This document shows positions 43,710 to 54,854 of a stretch of DNA of 64,000 bases, in pieces. Position numbers and translations under genes: made by a program. Below the pieces are notes generated by a model, which ran no database searches, was not told the origin of the DNA, and saw nothing but the letters and a program-made list of their open reading frames with translations. Position 1 is the first letter of the stretch, and each line of letters opens with the position of its first letter. Origin of the DNA: Porphyra umbilicalis (lineage: Eukaryota > Rhodophyta > Bangiophyceae > Bangiales > Bangiaceae); assembly GCA_002049455.2 (NCBI GenBank), contig KV919021.1, positions 50,138 to 114,137 on the forward strand, read 5' to 3'.

Positions 43710-46454
43710 ATGACGACCCCACCGGCAGCTGTGGGCCAGCAGCCTCTCCTGGCTGTCATTACCCCCCTCACTTATGTCCTTCTCCGCGCTTCCGACCGTA
43801 ACGGCATTGCCCAGCAGCTCCTTGCTATGGCGCCTGGCACCGTGCTGGCGTGTTGCTCGTTCGTGTCGTCTGAGCCGGCCATGTGCTGGCTCACGGATCC
43901 GGGCGCCATCAAGGTCGTCTCGAATTGTGCCGGTCAGGGGGATGACCACCCAGCCTCCTTTCCCGCCGTCTCTGCGGGCTGGTTGGCAGTGATCAACCGT
44001 GGTTCACGGTCCTGCTTCGACGTCGACCGGTCCGGTGTCGGAGGCGTCGTGCAGCTTCTACAGACGTCACCGGCGGCTCTCTGTGTGGCGGCACTTTTCT
44101 CCGCACCCGCGGAAGCGTACCACTGGCTTGCTGGGCACGCTTCGGACGCTGTTCTGGAGCTGCTGGCCTCCACGGCCGCGTCCTGCACCCCCGACGCGGG
44201 GCGCCATCCGCCGGTGTCTTCAACGGACGCCCTCGGCATCGAGTCGGCGCCGCTCGTGGCGGCCACGCAGCTGGGTCGCTCCGGCTCGCGTGCCAGCGCC
44301 GTCGACAAGGGGGCCTGGCGGGCAGATGGGTCCGCGGCTAGCGTTGGAGTGGACTCGCAGCTCACGACCACGTCGTGGGGGGGCACCCACGACGAAGGCT
44401 CCTGGACCGGCGGCTCGGCGCCCGCTCCGCCCGTTGCGATGCCGGCCGCTTGTGGCGGCGCAGTGCGGTCGGGTCCGTGCTCCTCACGGCGGCAAGTGGG
44501 CTTGGACTCTTCCACGTCGGTGCAAGCGACGCGTCGTCCTGCGCCTCGTGGGGGTGCCGCAAGCCTCAAACGGCTGCGGTGGGAAGGTGGTCAGGCGTCC
44601 ACTGGTGAGCGGGGCAGTTGCGATGGCGATGCGTGTGCGCCACCGCGTCGGTCGAGCCCCGCGAGTGTCAAGCGAGCACGCCTCTGTGAAGAGGACGGGC
44701 CATTGGCGGGTCTCAACCCCGTCGGCGTCATCCCCGACGGCTCTGAGCCGACTTTTACGTTTGGCACCGTGCGCAAGATGATGGGTGAGTCCCTGGCGGC
44801 CTGGGAGAAGGCGGACGTTGATGAGGCGCTGCGGCGTGACGCGGACCTACGTGTTCAACCTGGAGCAGCAGGAAAGAACGGGGGTTGTGCCAAGACTTTT
44901 GATCTCGTCCTTGTCGCTACCCGCACAGCTGGTGGCAGCTGCACGGTCGGTGTGCAAGGTCGCTCGCCGTTGGCCGAGGCCAACGCTTCTGGGGCCCCTG
45001 GCGCCGGCGGCGCTCGGCAGGGCGATGGTGTGCAACCCGTGCACGGCCCGATAAGCCGAATGGCTTCCGACCGTTCATGGACGGCGGTCTATGCGCGGCT
45101 CTACGAGCGGTCGCAGAGTACGTTCGTCAGCGGAGGGCCGGGGGTTGGCAAGACGTGCTTCTTGCGGGGGTTTGTGCCTTTTTTGCGGCACCGGTTGTCG
45201 GCGCCCAACGCCATCGTGGTCGTGGCGCCCACTGGAAGTGCGGCCAAGACGGCAAAGGGGGTCACCTACCACTCCTTCTTTGGGTTTGTGAAGGAGTACA
45301 AGATGCAGCTCTCTGACCCCGCTCAAGAAGCTGCGCGTATGTTGGCGCTCGAGCGGTGGAAGCCCATTGCGCGCCGTCTCGCCAAGGTCGAGGTCCTCCT
45401 GGTGGACGAAATATTTATGGTGCCGGCGGACAACCTGGACGTGATGTATGAGCTCCTGCGCCAGTCGCGCATGCGGCACGCGCGTCCCTTCGCCATCTAC
45501 GCGTTCGGAGACTTCTTGCAGCTGAGCCCTCCTTCCGGCAAGATGGCCTTCACCGCGAAGTGCTGGCAGCCGGTGTTTGGTGAAGCCTTCTTGGAGCTGA
45601 CGCACGTGTACCGCCAAGACCAGCCGGACTTTGTGGCTGCCCTCAACGACGCGCGCTTTGGCCGGTGCACAACGGTGGTGGAGAAGCTGATGGACGAATG
45701 CGCGGTGTCGGAAGAGCAGTACAAGGCGCTTGAGTGTACGGTCCTGCACCTGATGCCACGCCACGAGGATGTGCGCGCGCACAACTTGACGTGTCTTGCC
45801 CGGCTGTGTCCCGGCAAGCAGCCGGACGACTTCATTGCCATCGACAGCGTCAAGGTGGACCCCATCAGGGAGAGCCGTCTGCAAGAGCCAAACGTCGACA
45901 CCGTTTCCTCGTTCACCCGCGACGCTGCTTTGCTGGACTGCATCGCGCCCCGGTTGGTGCAGCATTTCCGCCAAGCCCGGGTGATGCTCATCACCAACCA
46001 ATTTCTTGGGCTGGGCCTTTTTCATGGGAGCATTGGTTGCCAGGTTGACTACAATAACCAGGACGGCGCACCGGTCTTGCAGTTTGAGAACCAAGACGTG
46101 GTACCGGGTATGCGCTCGGCGCAGGGCGTGCGTGATGCTGGCGCGGATTGGATTGAGGTATGTTGCCCGCCCATTGACTTTGAAGCTCGCATTTTTTCTC
46201 GTCCTGGGTGTGTTGCTGTGCGCTTGCAGGTTCCTCTTGTGTTGGGGTGGGCCATCACCGTGCACCGGTCGCAGAGTTTGACTCTGTCGGAGGCGGTGCT
46301 TGACGTTGGTGAGGCGTTTGGGGCGGGCATGGTGCTGGCCGCTATGAGCCGTGTGTCTGATAAGAGGTGCATGCATGTTCGATCTTTTTCTGGTAGTCGT
46401 TTGCTGGCCGATCGCACGGCACTGCACATTTACCGGGAGGGTACTCGTTTATAG
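43710..46454 (+). CDS. PIF1-family superfamily-1B DNA helicase
   Basis: A 914-aa protein from the first ATG. Residues 1-450 are Ser/Ala/Gly-rich with no recognised domain. The helicase begins near 460: Walker A SGGPGVGKT (about 475), motif Ia VVAPTGSAAKT, Walker B VEVLLVDEIFM, FGDFLQLSPPSG, LTHVYRQD (motif IV area), and near the end GWAITVHRSQSLTLSEAVLDVG followed by AAMSRV (motifs V-VI). All core ATPase motifs look intact, so it is probably active in unwinding DNA 5' to 3'. PIF1-like helicases occur both as chromosomal maintenance enzymes and as passengers of mobile elements. Its position between a KDZ transposase and an unknown convergent gene suggests the latter, but this is inference. Confidence 0.92.
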   Translation: MTTPPAAVGQQPLLAVITPLTYVLLRASDRNGIAQQLLAMAPGTVLACCSFVSSEPAMCWLTDPGAIKVVSNCAGQGDDHPASFPAVSAGWLAVINRGSRSCFDVDRSGVGGVVQLLQTSPAALCVAALFSAPAEAYHWLAGHASDAVLELLASTAASCTPDAGRHPPVSSTDALGIESAPLVAATQLGRSGSRASAVDKGAWRADGSAASVGVDSQLTTTSWGGTHDEGSWTGGSAPAPPVAMPAACGGAVRSGPCSSRRQVGLDSSTSVQATRRPAPRGGAASLKRLRWEGGQASTGERGSCDGDACAPPRRSSPASVKRARLCEEDGPLAGLNPVGVIPDGSEPTFTFGTVRKMMGESLAAWEKADVDEALRRDADLRVQPGAAGKNGGCAKTFDLVLVATRTAGGSCTVGVQGRSPLAEANASGAPGAGGARQGDGVQPVHGPISRMASDRSWTAVYARLYERSQSTFVSGGPGVGKTCFLRGFVPFLRHRLSAPNAIVVVAPTGSAAKTAKGVTYHSFFGFVKEYKMQLSDPAQEAARMLALERWKPIARRLAKVEVLLVDEIFMVPADNLDVMYELLRQSRMRHARPFAIYAFGDFLQLSPPSGKMAFTAKCWQPVFGEAFLELTHVYRQDQPDFVAALNDARFGRCTTVVEKLMDECAVSEEQYKALECTVLHLMPRHEDVRAHNLTCLARLCPGKQPDDFIAIDSVKVDPIRESRLQEPNVDTVSSFTRDAALLDCIAPRLVQHFRQARVMLITNQFLGLGLFHGSIGCQVDYNNQDGAPVLQFENQDVVPGMRSAQGVRDAGADWIEVCCPPIDFEARIFSRPGCVAVRLQVPLVLGWAITVHRSQSLTLSEAVLDVGEAFGAGMVLAAMSRVSDKRCMHVRSFSGSRLLADRTALHIYREGTRL

Positions 46455-46544
46455 ATTGTTGCCACCAATGTGCTCGTACTCTTTTGAACACACTGCGACG
46501 GGAGCGATGATGACATGGATAGGACAAATGTTGGTGTTTACTTA

Positions 46545-48899
46545 TCACGCATCGGCGTCCGCCTCATCTTCCTCCTCCTCGTCCATCATGGCGACCTCCG
46601 CGTCCGAGTCAGAGTCAAAGGGAGCACCAAGAGCGGATGAAGGATTAGCAACAGGTGCAGAAGGCAATGGTGCGGCGGATGGGAACCTCACGGCCACGAG
46701 GGCATCTGCAATCTTCGTCGCCGTTCGCAAAGAGGCGGCGACGCGCTGCATACCCCCACTCCTTGGCAAACGAGATAAAGAAAGAGGCGGCGTGCCAGAG
46801 CCAGAGGGCTGAGCACCAGGATCAGAAAGACTACCAACAGTGGAAGCAATGGGAGGGGAAAGAGCGAGTGATGGCACAGGCCCAACAGGAGTGGACAAAG
46901 ACAAACACTTGGGAGACACAGGCAGTGTTTGTTCTCCGTCTGGTAGTGAGCGCACCGCGCCGGGGGAGGAGAGGGAGGAAACAGGTTGCGCACCAACAAC
47001 ACCAGTTACATTCGAATGTTGAACGAGTGCAACGGGTGGAGCATCGTGGATGATAGAGAACGGTGCCGCGGTCACTTGGCTGATGCTCAAACCGCCCCCA
47101 TCAGCAGGCCCACCAGTCGCCAACTGCACCGCCGCCTTCTTGCGAGTTCCGCCCTTGGCCTCACGAGGAGTCGGGCGCTTCCTTGGCCTTGTCGCTGAGG
47201 CGGTTGCTGGCGACGAACCGGGGACGAGGGTTTCACCTGCGGTCGGTGGCTGCTCCAGGCGGGCTGGCGCACGGTCTCGCCGCCGGGCAAGTATGCGTTG
47301 AGCCCGATTGGCGCCAGCCGTGTCCGCCTTGTCTACAGCCAGGAGGTGGTCCACCTCGGCTTGGCGTTCCTCCACGACGGCAGCGAGTGGAGTGGCGGTC
47401 GTCGGCAGCTCGGCTGTGTCACCGTCCGTGGCCGTATCAGCCTCAGCTCCAATTGTGGCCCCGAGAGCCTGGCGTTGCCTGAGACCAGCCGACTCAAAGT
47501 CATGACAAGCAGCGTCAGCAATCGACGACTTGCGGTTGACGGGCGCCCGGCCCGACGCGGCTAACTGCTGCATGATGGTGCAAAACGCCGAGTCCCACGT
47601 GGCGACCAGCAGGATAGAAGCGATCGTCACGGCCAGCGGCACTTTCGTGACGGGCGCAATGCGCTGCACCTCGACGAAGGCGTCCAACGGCCCCTTCTTG
47701 AAGTGGCGGTCGGACGCGACCTCCAGGCGTCGGATGGTGGGGTTCGTGGCGGTCATGTCGACCTTGACCTTCCAGCGGGACGTGAGCATGGTGCGCCCGG
47801 GATGGGTCTGCCGCGACACCGACCCCTCGGGCGGCAGCGCGGCCACGTTGCTGACGGGGGAGCTCCACGTCGGCCAGCAGTCGGCCAGCAGTTTGCGAAC
47901 CGCCGGCCACTCGGTGGCCACGTCCGCGGCCGAGATCAAACCAGCGGCCGCCTTGGCCGTCTGGCCGCTGTGAAGACGCCCCCAGCACAAGAGCCCATCG
48001 ACTAGTAGTTGACGGACGACGCCCTTGGCGTCACTTCGACTGAGGCATGACTCTAGTACGGCGCTCGTACACGTCACCGCTTGCGGCGATGGGATGACAA
48101 CTGGTTGCTCCTTGAGGCGGACCGGGCCAGCCACGGGCCCAGTGACCATGAGCGCCTCGGCCGTCCCACCCGGATGGGCGGGTGGAACATGAGTTGGACG
48201 CCGCTCGACGACCGTGCCGCCGATCGCAGGCACATCGTCGCCACCGCCGTCAGTGGGGGCGGCCCCGGCTGCGGCGCCGGCAGGCGGATCTCGTCGAATG
48301 TGCAAGCCGCCGATGGGCACCGTCACGCCGCCGCCATGACCGCTGTCCTTGTCGTCAGGATAGAGCTCGTCACCGGCACCCGCACCTCGGGCGCTCCCAA
48401 CTCCATGCACACCATCGACTGCAGCCACAGCCCGGTCATTGCGAACGACCCGTCCCCCGTCGGGAACCTCTTCCGCACTGGTACTGGCCGGGACTTGAGA
48501 GCGCGTCTTGTTCAGACGAAACTGCTCCAGTCGCAGCTCGCTGACCGCCGAGAGCGCCTCGAGCTCCTTGTGCCGGTATGCAAACGTCAGGCCGGTGTTG
48601 ACGATGCGACTGGCGTGCTCGTCTTGGTCCGCAAAGAAGCCGAGACGATCGTGTACACGGATCCACCGATGATGGGGGGGGTCCATTGGATTCTCCCCTG
48701 CGCACATGCGGCTGACGGCGGCATGCAACACGGCACCGGTCGGCGCCAGGTACTCGTCAAGCTTGGCGCCCACCTCAAAGAAGCGTTCGAGCAGTCGAGC
48801 GAGGTAGGTCGTCCTCTGGTGGTCCGCGAGGCCCTACTCCCGGAAGAACTGCTTGTATTCCTCGTTGGTCTCATCGGGCACGGCTGCAACCCCGTCCAT
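46545..48899 (-). CDS. Unknown 784-codon frame with one in-frame TAG
   Basis: I do not recognise the family. Reading from the ATG at 48899, TNEEYKQFFRE meets a TAG at 48834-48836, and the same frame goes on GLADHQRTTYLARLLERFFE and then open to 46545. The first 150 residues look like a folded helical domain; HHRWIRVHDRLGFFADQDEHA and RHKELEALSAVSELRLEQFR are ordinary in composition. A second conserved-looking region has SRWKVKVDMTATNPTIRR and DAFVEVQRIAP. A basic/Ser/Pro-rich region and an acidic C-terminus (MMDEEEEDEADADA) follow. Just upstream, TTGAACAG before GTGATGG could be a splice acceptor, so an upstream exon may exist. It is convergent with the helicase, leaving 90 bp between stop codons. 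Confidence 0.6.
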
Positions 48900-51816
48900 C
48901 ACCTGTTCAATACGAACATGCAAACATGCAAACATGCACAAGTACAAACAGGAGGAGAAGAACATCAAAGAGCAAGGAGGAAACACAGGTGGTGAGCAGT
49001 CGACGCCACGATTATAAAACTCGACGCAGCGACGAGCCCCACCCGTTCCTACGGCCGCACAAAAGCAGAGCTCCCAGTGGCAAAACATGGCGCAAAACAG
49101 AGAATCGAAAAGACGAGAAGCGTACAGCTCGCAGCGGCTCACAGCAGTACAGCGCTGGCGATGAAAACCTGGGGAGGCAGCGCGTGATGCCAGGAGGCAC
49201 GCACAACGTCCTGCACCCACATGCGCCCCAGTCGGTGGCACGCCCGCGCACGCTGCCGTCCTCGGGAGGTACGTGCACATGCGCACACAGCTTTGCGGTA
49301 CACCCCCACGTGCTTCCGCGGACGGTGGCAGACTCGCTTGCGCTCGCCCGGCGGCGTCACTCCCACACACCCAGCCCGGAAGGCAGCACGTCCCTGCACG
49401 CTCTCCAGCTCGCGTCACGTCCGCCCGCGCGTGCCGCTGGCCGGTGTGTCCCCACATACAACTCAACAGGCGGTACGTGCCCCACAACGGGGCGCGCTGT
49501 GCCATGGTGGTGGTCACGACGATGACGGAGGTGGGGGGGGGGTCGCGCGCGCAGCGGTCTGGCTCGTGTCAGTCGGCCGTGGTGGCGCTTCCAAGCGGTG
49601 GATCGGTCCACCTCGAAGACGGTCTTTCCCACCGAGATAGTGGTCCCGTCGACGTAAAGGGGTCCGCCACCAAGATCCGGAGATCGACGCCCCTGGATAT
49701 TTTGAGGACAGAATCCACGTGATATGGTGATTGAAGGCCCAGAAATCGATGCAATCACCAGCCCGATTCAAGCAATCGCGCGGCGCATCCGGCCACCCCC
49801 CCCGCCCCGGCGCGCGCGATCGCAGCGCGCGCGCGCCCCCCCCCCCCCCCCACAGTTTCACACGGCATATTCCCACGAATGTCATGTGAAAACGCTAACG
49901 AGCATTTCTTACCTCGCTCAGCTCGACTGCGCGCCCCAACGCGCGCACAGAGATCGATTGAGCGAATCCGACGCCTCCCGCACGAATCAGGTGCGGCCGG
50001 TCGACGCCGGCCGCCGGGCACGAGCCTGGTCTGACGGCGGTCGGCCCATGTGCCCTCTGAGGGCAACCACTCGGCGCCGCCGGCTGCGCCAACGCCGAAG
50101 GCGGGCGGCGAGCGGCCGCTTCAACGGGGTGCGTGCCAGCCGGCGGGGCGGGCGTGCCGGCAGCGGGGCAGGCGGTGCGGTACTGCCCGCAAGGTGCTCC
50201 CCGCGTTGTTCGGCGAAACAGGGAACCAAATCGCACATGGCCGACGCCGCGGCGGCGGCAGCAGCAGTCGCCACGCGTGCCGACGCTACGCTGCGCCGCC
50301 GCCGCGCCGCGCTACGGCACCGCGCGTGCCGCGGCGGCTGCCGCGGTGCGGCCCCCGCGTGGCTGCGCCCGCGTGGGACCAGCGGCGGCGCGCGGTGGCC
50401 GTCGGCGCACCCGCGGAGGCGCGCAGCCGCCAGCGCCCGCCGGCATGGACAGGTGGGAGAGCAGGGGTCGGGGGGGTCACCACCGACCGTAGCATCGGGC
50501 GCGGTCGCCCTTCCCACCCGCGTGCCGGTGCGGGCGGGCGACCGGGGCCACTCGACACGCGGTGGGTGGGGCGCGTGCCGCCGCTCGGGGCGGGGCGACC
50601 CGGCCGCCCCAGCAGGCGCCGAGGGGGGAGCACGCGCCGAGCCGCCGCGCCGTCTCGACGGCCGCGCCGAGTCGGACGCCTACGCGTGCGCGGGCGGGCG
50701 GCGGTGCAGATGCCCATCGCGCCGGCCAGTGGGCAAAAACACAACGCTGCCGCGCGTCTGCCGCTGAGCCGCACCGTCGTTCAGGTTGTGCGGCGCCACC
50801 CGGCACGTGGGCGGCGGCGGTGCGCCAGTAGTGGCAGTGGGGATGGCTTCTTTTTGGCCCTCCTCGTCGTGAGGTCAGTCCACACCGAGCAGCCACTGGC
50901 GGGAGGTGACGTGAACAGTAGGAGTGCAACACTGAAAAAGGCGAATGGTCCTCCCGATCAGCCCACCCGAGGCAAGGTGGTGACGGAGCAACAAGACAGT
51001 CCGCAGCGCAAAACGGCGGGTCGTGGCGCCCCTCGGCGGGTGGGTAGCGCCGGAAGGGAAGCGCCGTGACCACGACCTGCCTGCCCCTCGGCGCCCTTGT
51101 TGCGTGCACCCTGTGGATCGTCCCACCCCCGCAACCGGGGCGCGACCCCTTTGGAAGCCGCGCGACGTCGCTCGCGTACGCGCCGGCGGCAGGAGCATCC
51201 GCCTCAAACGTCAAGTTCAGAAATTTCGACTCACTTGTCTCAAAGTCTGCTTACCTTTCATCAAATATGTCCGATCAAATCCTCTGTCACGAAGGTTCCA
51301 GAACCACCCAGACGTGCACAGGAGGGCGGCCCCTTCTGGAAAGCGCTCGAGCGCACACACCAAGGCCTGCAACAGCAGGGACTGTCGTCGCCGTCAGCAA
51401 TTGGTGGTCGTGCGTCTGTTTCTGCGGCTGGGGGAGGCTGGGGTGTCCTGGAGGGGGGGGTTGGGCGTGTCGCTTTGGCTCCCCCTGCACCGATTTCCAT
51501 CCCGCTGGGGTGGCCACACAGCGCCTTGGCCGCGCGGGGGGCGCAACCGTCGCCGACGGCGCACTGCCTCCGCGAACAGCGCGCGCCGCCGGTGCAATCC
51601 ACCCACCTGCAACGGGCAAACGCTTATTGCGGCAGTTGTCTCTGGCCTGGTGGGACGGGGACGAGTCACATCGACGCAGCCCACTCGTGCACCCACACAG
51701 TCGACTTCGCGCTTCTCCCCACGTCCACATCTGTCGACCGCCCCCCACTTTGCTTCCACCCTTGCCTCGGCTAGGTTCCATCTCGACACGGCTGGTGCTA
51801 CGGCTGGTCTCCCATC
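48900..51816. other. Gene-poor, partly GC-extreme DNA
   Basis: Includes possible upstream exon sequence of the preceding gene (48900-49517), a C-run and the second 38-bp quasi-palindrome (49855-49893), and a very GC-rich stretch at 49990-50800 in which all frames are open. The last 100 bases are the pyrimidine-rich leader of the chaperone gene. Confidence 0.4.
49855..49893. repeat. 38-bp quasi-palindrome, copy 2 (inverted)
   Basis: GTTTCACACGGCATATTCCC ... CATGTGAAAAC is the reverse complement of 31376-31413 with a few substitutions and one extra A. No matching flanks or target duplication were found outside the two copies. Confidence 0.75.
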
Positions 51817-54800
51817 ATGGCGTGCGCCGGGATTGACTTTGGCAGTAAGACCAGCGTCGTTGCCATCGCGCGGCGGGGCGGTATTGACGTCGTCTGCAAT
51901 GAGGTCTCCAACCGTGGCACACCGTACGTTGGTGCAGACTACGTGCTGATTGTTGTTCTGGCTTGGATTGCGAGCGGCTGCGTTGCCGCTTGGGTCCTGG
52001 CTGCAAGCCGTTGTCTGGTTGGATGCTGGTGGATGCAGAGTTAGTACGGACGACTGACATTCTGTGTGGATCACGTTTCTGCTGTTGCCACTTGCCCCCT
52101 GGTGTTGGTGGTTGTCTGCTATGTTCTGGACCACTGATTCTGTCCGCCCTGGTTGATGGTGCCGCGTTTGATCACAGGTCCATGGTGTCGTTTGCGGGCG
52201 CCGAGCGTCATGCCGGCGAGGCGGCCGCCAACTTCGCATCCCAAAATTTCAAGAATACCATTGCAGGCTTGCCGCTCCTCCTCGGACTGGACGCGGCCGC
52301 GCCGATGGTGGTCGCCGAAGCTGCGCGGTCCGACGCAACGATCATCCCCCACGCGGACACGGGCCGCACGGCAGTCAGGGTGAGCTACGGCGCGCCGCCG
52401 GTGGACACGGAGCTGACGGTGGAGGCGCTGTCGGCCATGTTCCTGGGCAAGCTCATGTCCTTTGCGTCGGCCGAGTACGGCTCTGCCGTGAAGGACTGTG
52501 TCGTTTCGGTGCCGGGCTACTGGACGCAGTCGCAGCGCCACGCGCTGCTCGATGCGGCATCGATTGCAGGCATCAATGTCATGCGGTTGATGCACGAGCA
52601 CGCGGCGCTTGCGCTGGCGTACGGCATGTTCCGGGCGTCTGCGCTGCCCGACGAGAAGCCTGCGAAGGTGCTCTTTGTGGACGTTGGTGACGCGACGACG
52701 ACCGCCTTTACGGCGACGTTCACTAAGGGCCGCGCCGATATCACCTCAACGGCATTTGACGCGACGCTGGGCGGACGCAGCATTGACGACGTGCTGGTGC
52801 AGCACTTTGCGGCCGACTTCAAGACCCGCTTCCACGTGGACGCCCTCTCCCGCCCGCGTCCGCGCCTGCGGCTGAGAAAGGATGTGGAGAAGCTCAAGCG
52901 AGTGTTGTCGGCCAACGCCGAGGGCCGTCTCAACATTGAGTGCCTCATGGACGATATCGACGTGTCTGCGGCCATGAAGCGGGCGGACCTCGAGGTGCTG
53001 ATCGCGCCGCTTGTCGACCGGACGACGCAGGTGGTCAAGCAGGCGTTGGGCAAGTCCCCTGCCGCCGACCTCCTTGCTGTGGAACTGGTGGGCGGCGGCG
53101 TACGGGTTCCAGCAATCAAGGCGGCGATCAAGGCCGCGCTCGACGGTGCGGACGTACCGCTGCAGACGACGCTCAATGCGGACGAGGCAGTGGCCCGCGG
53201 CTGCGCTCTGATGGCCGCGGACTTGATGCCCGGCCTGCAACGCCGGCCGTTTACTCTCAACGATGTGCTGCCGTGCGGCGGCGCGCGGCTGGTGCCGGCC
53301 TATGGCCCCGACGCGAACGCCGAGGCCGTGGCCACAGTCCGCGCTTCGATGGTGGCCTCTGATGCACAGCCGCTCGGGCGGCTCAACCGCGTCGAGCTGC
53401 CCTACCTGGGCGGCCCGATTGAGACGGCGCTGCACTACCGCAAACCCGAGTCGCTGCCCGTGGGTGTGCTCCGCGGCGAAGAGACGGCGTTTGCCAAGGT
53501 TCGCATCGAGGCCCCCGTCGAGGCGGTGGCGCTGGACAGCTCGGACGCACCGGCGTTTGCCGATAGCAAGCCGGCGGTGGGCTTCAAGCCGCAGGTTGAC
53601 GCCAACGTGCGTATCAACGAGAACGGTATCATCTCGGTGGTTTCCGCCCGACTGAAGAAGCTGATCACCGCCGAGGTGCCGGGCCCGCCGCCCGCCGCCG
53701 ACATGGCGGTGGACAGCGATGGAGCGGTGCCCAACGGGGACGTGGCGCCTGCAAACGGCGACGCGAAGGTCGACGACGATAAGTCGTCGGGCTTGGCCGC
53801 GACGGCAGCTGCGGCCGCGTCGCGCGCCGCGTCGGCCGTGTCGTCGGCTGCATCGGCCGCCGCCGCCGCTGTTTCAGGCTCCAAGACCGACTCTGCCGGT
53901 TCGGCGGCTCCCAAGGTGCCGATGAAGACTGTATCGCAGGTGGCGTGGGAGAATCTGCTGCTGACCCCGGTGCCGCCGCTGTGCCAGGGCGGCATGGGTG
54001 CCGCCGCCATCTCGGCGGCCGCCGATGTGGAGGCTTCCATGGTCGCCACGGACGTGTACCAAAGGGAGCTCGGCGAGGCGCGCAACGCCCTGGAGGCGTA
54101 CGTCTATGACGTGCGCGTGCGGGTCGACGCGGGCGGTGACCTTGCGCCGTTTGGCAACGAAAAGGCGCGGGCGGCGCTTCTCGCCGACCTTAACGCCGCG
54201 GAGGACTGGATCTACTCGGAGGAGGGGGAGGAGGCTAACAAGAGCGCCTTTGTGGCCCGCCGCGATGCGCTCGTGTCTGCCACTAGCGGCATGCTGCAGC
54301 GGAAGAAGGAAGCTGACAACCGCCTGCCGACGGCCGGCCACCTGCGCGCCATGGCCGCCCGCTTCCGTGCCGCCGCGGGGGGTCCGGATCTCGACCACGT
54401 CACCGACGAGGAGAAGGACAAGGTTGTGCGGGAGGCTGACGACGCTGAGCGGTGGATGGACGAGCGTCTTGCAGCGCAGGCGTCGGTCGCCGCTGACGTG
54501 GACCCTGTCGTGACCGTTGATGACATCCGCCGCCGCGGGTCGGCCATGTCGGCCGTCTGCACGCCGATCGTGACGCGGCCCAAGCCGGCGCCGCCGGCAC
54601 CGCCGGCGCCTGCCAAGGAGGAGGCGCCCAAGGCGGACGCCCCCACCGCTGATGGCGCCGCGCCGGCGGCGAACGCCGCCAATGGGGAAGCCAAGCCCGC
54701 CGATGCGGCGGCGCCTTCCACGAACATGCCGATGGAGACGGACGGCGCCAAGGTGACCGTGGAGGAGGTGGACGACGCGACGGCTGCCGACGCTCCCGCG

Positions 54801-54854
54801 GCGGAGGCGGTCAAGGAGCCGGTCAAGATGGAGGTGGAGGAGCCCACTGCGTAG
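51817..54854 (+). CDS. HSP110/HSPA4-type HSP70-family chaperone
   Basis: Exons 51817-51923 and 52178-54854 give 927 aa. The intron (GTACGT ... CACAG, 254 nt) splits a Pro codon and restores the family sequence NEVSNRGTP-SMVSFAGAERHAGEAA. The nucleotide-binding domain shows GIDFGSKTSVVAIA, VSVPGYWTQSQRHALLDAA, VLFVDVGDATTTAF, RRDVEKLKR-type RKDVEKLKRVLS and VELVGGGVRVPAIKAAI. A beta-sandwich region follows, with long Ala-rich insertions, then a helical lid and an Ala/Pro-rich acidic end. HSP110 proteins act as nucleotide-exchange factors for HSP70 and as holdases in the cytosol. It is somewhat longer than the usual 800-860 residues because of the insertions. Probably a host gene, marking the end of the mobile-DNA-rich part. 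Confidence 0.93.
51924..52177 (+). other. Spliceosomal intron of the HSP110 gene
   Basis: The donor GTACGT and acceptor TTTGATCACAG give a 254-nt intron with in-frame stops. Removing it joins CC|G as proline in the conserved NRGTPS motif. CTGAC near 52072 is a possible branch site. Confidence 0.85.

Noticed and set aside
49990-51069. Arg/Ala-rich ORFs of 339 and 347 codons
   Set aside because: Same compositional artefact as 40951-42440; no motif recognised.
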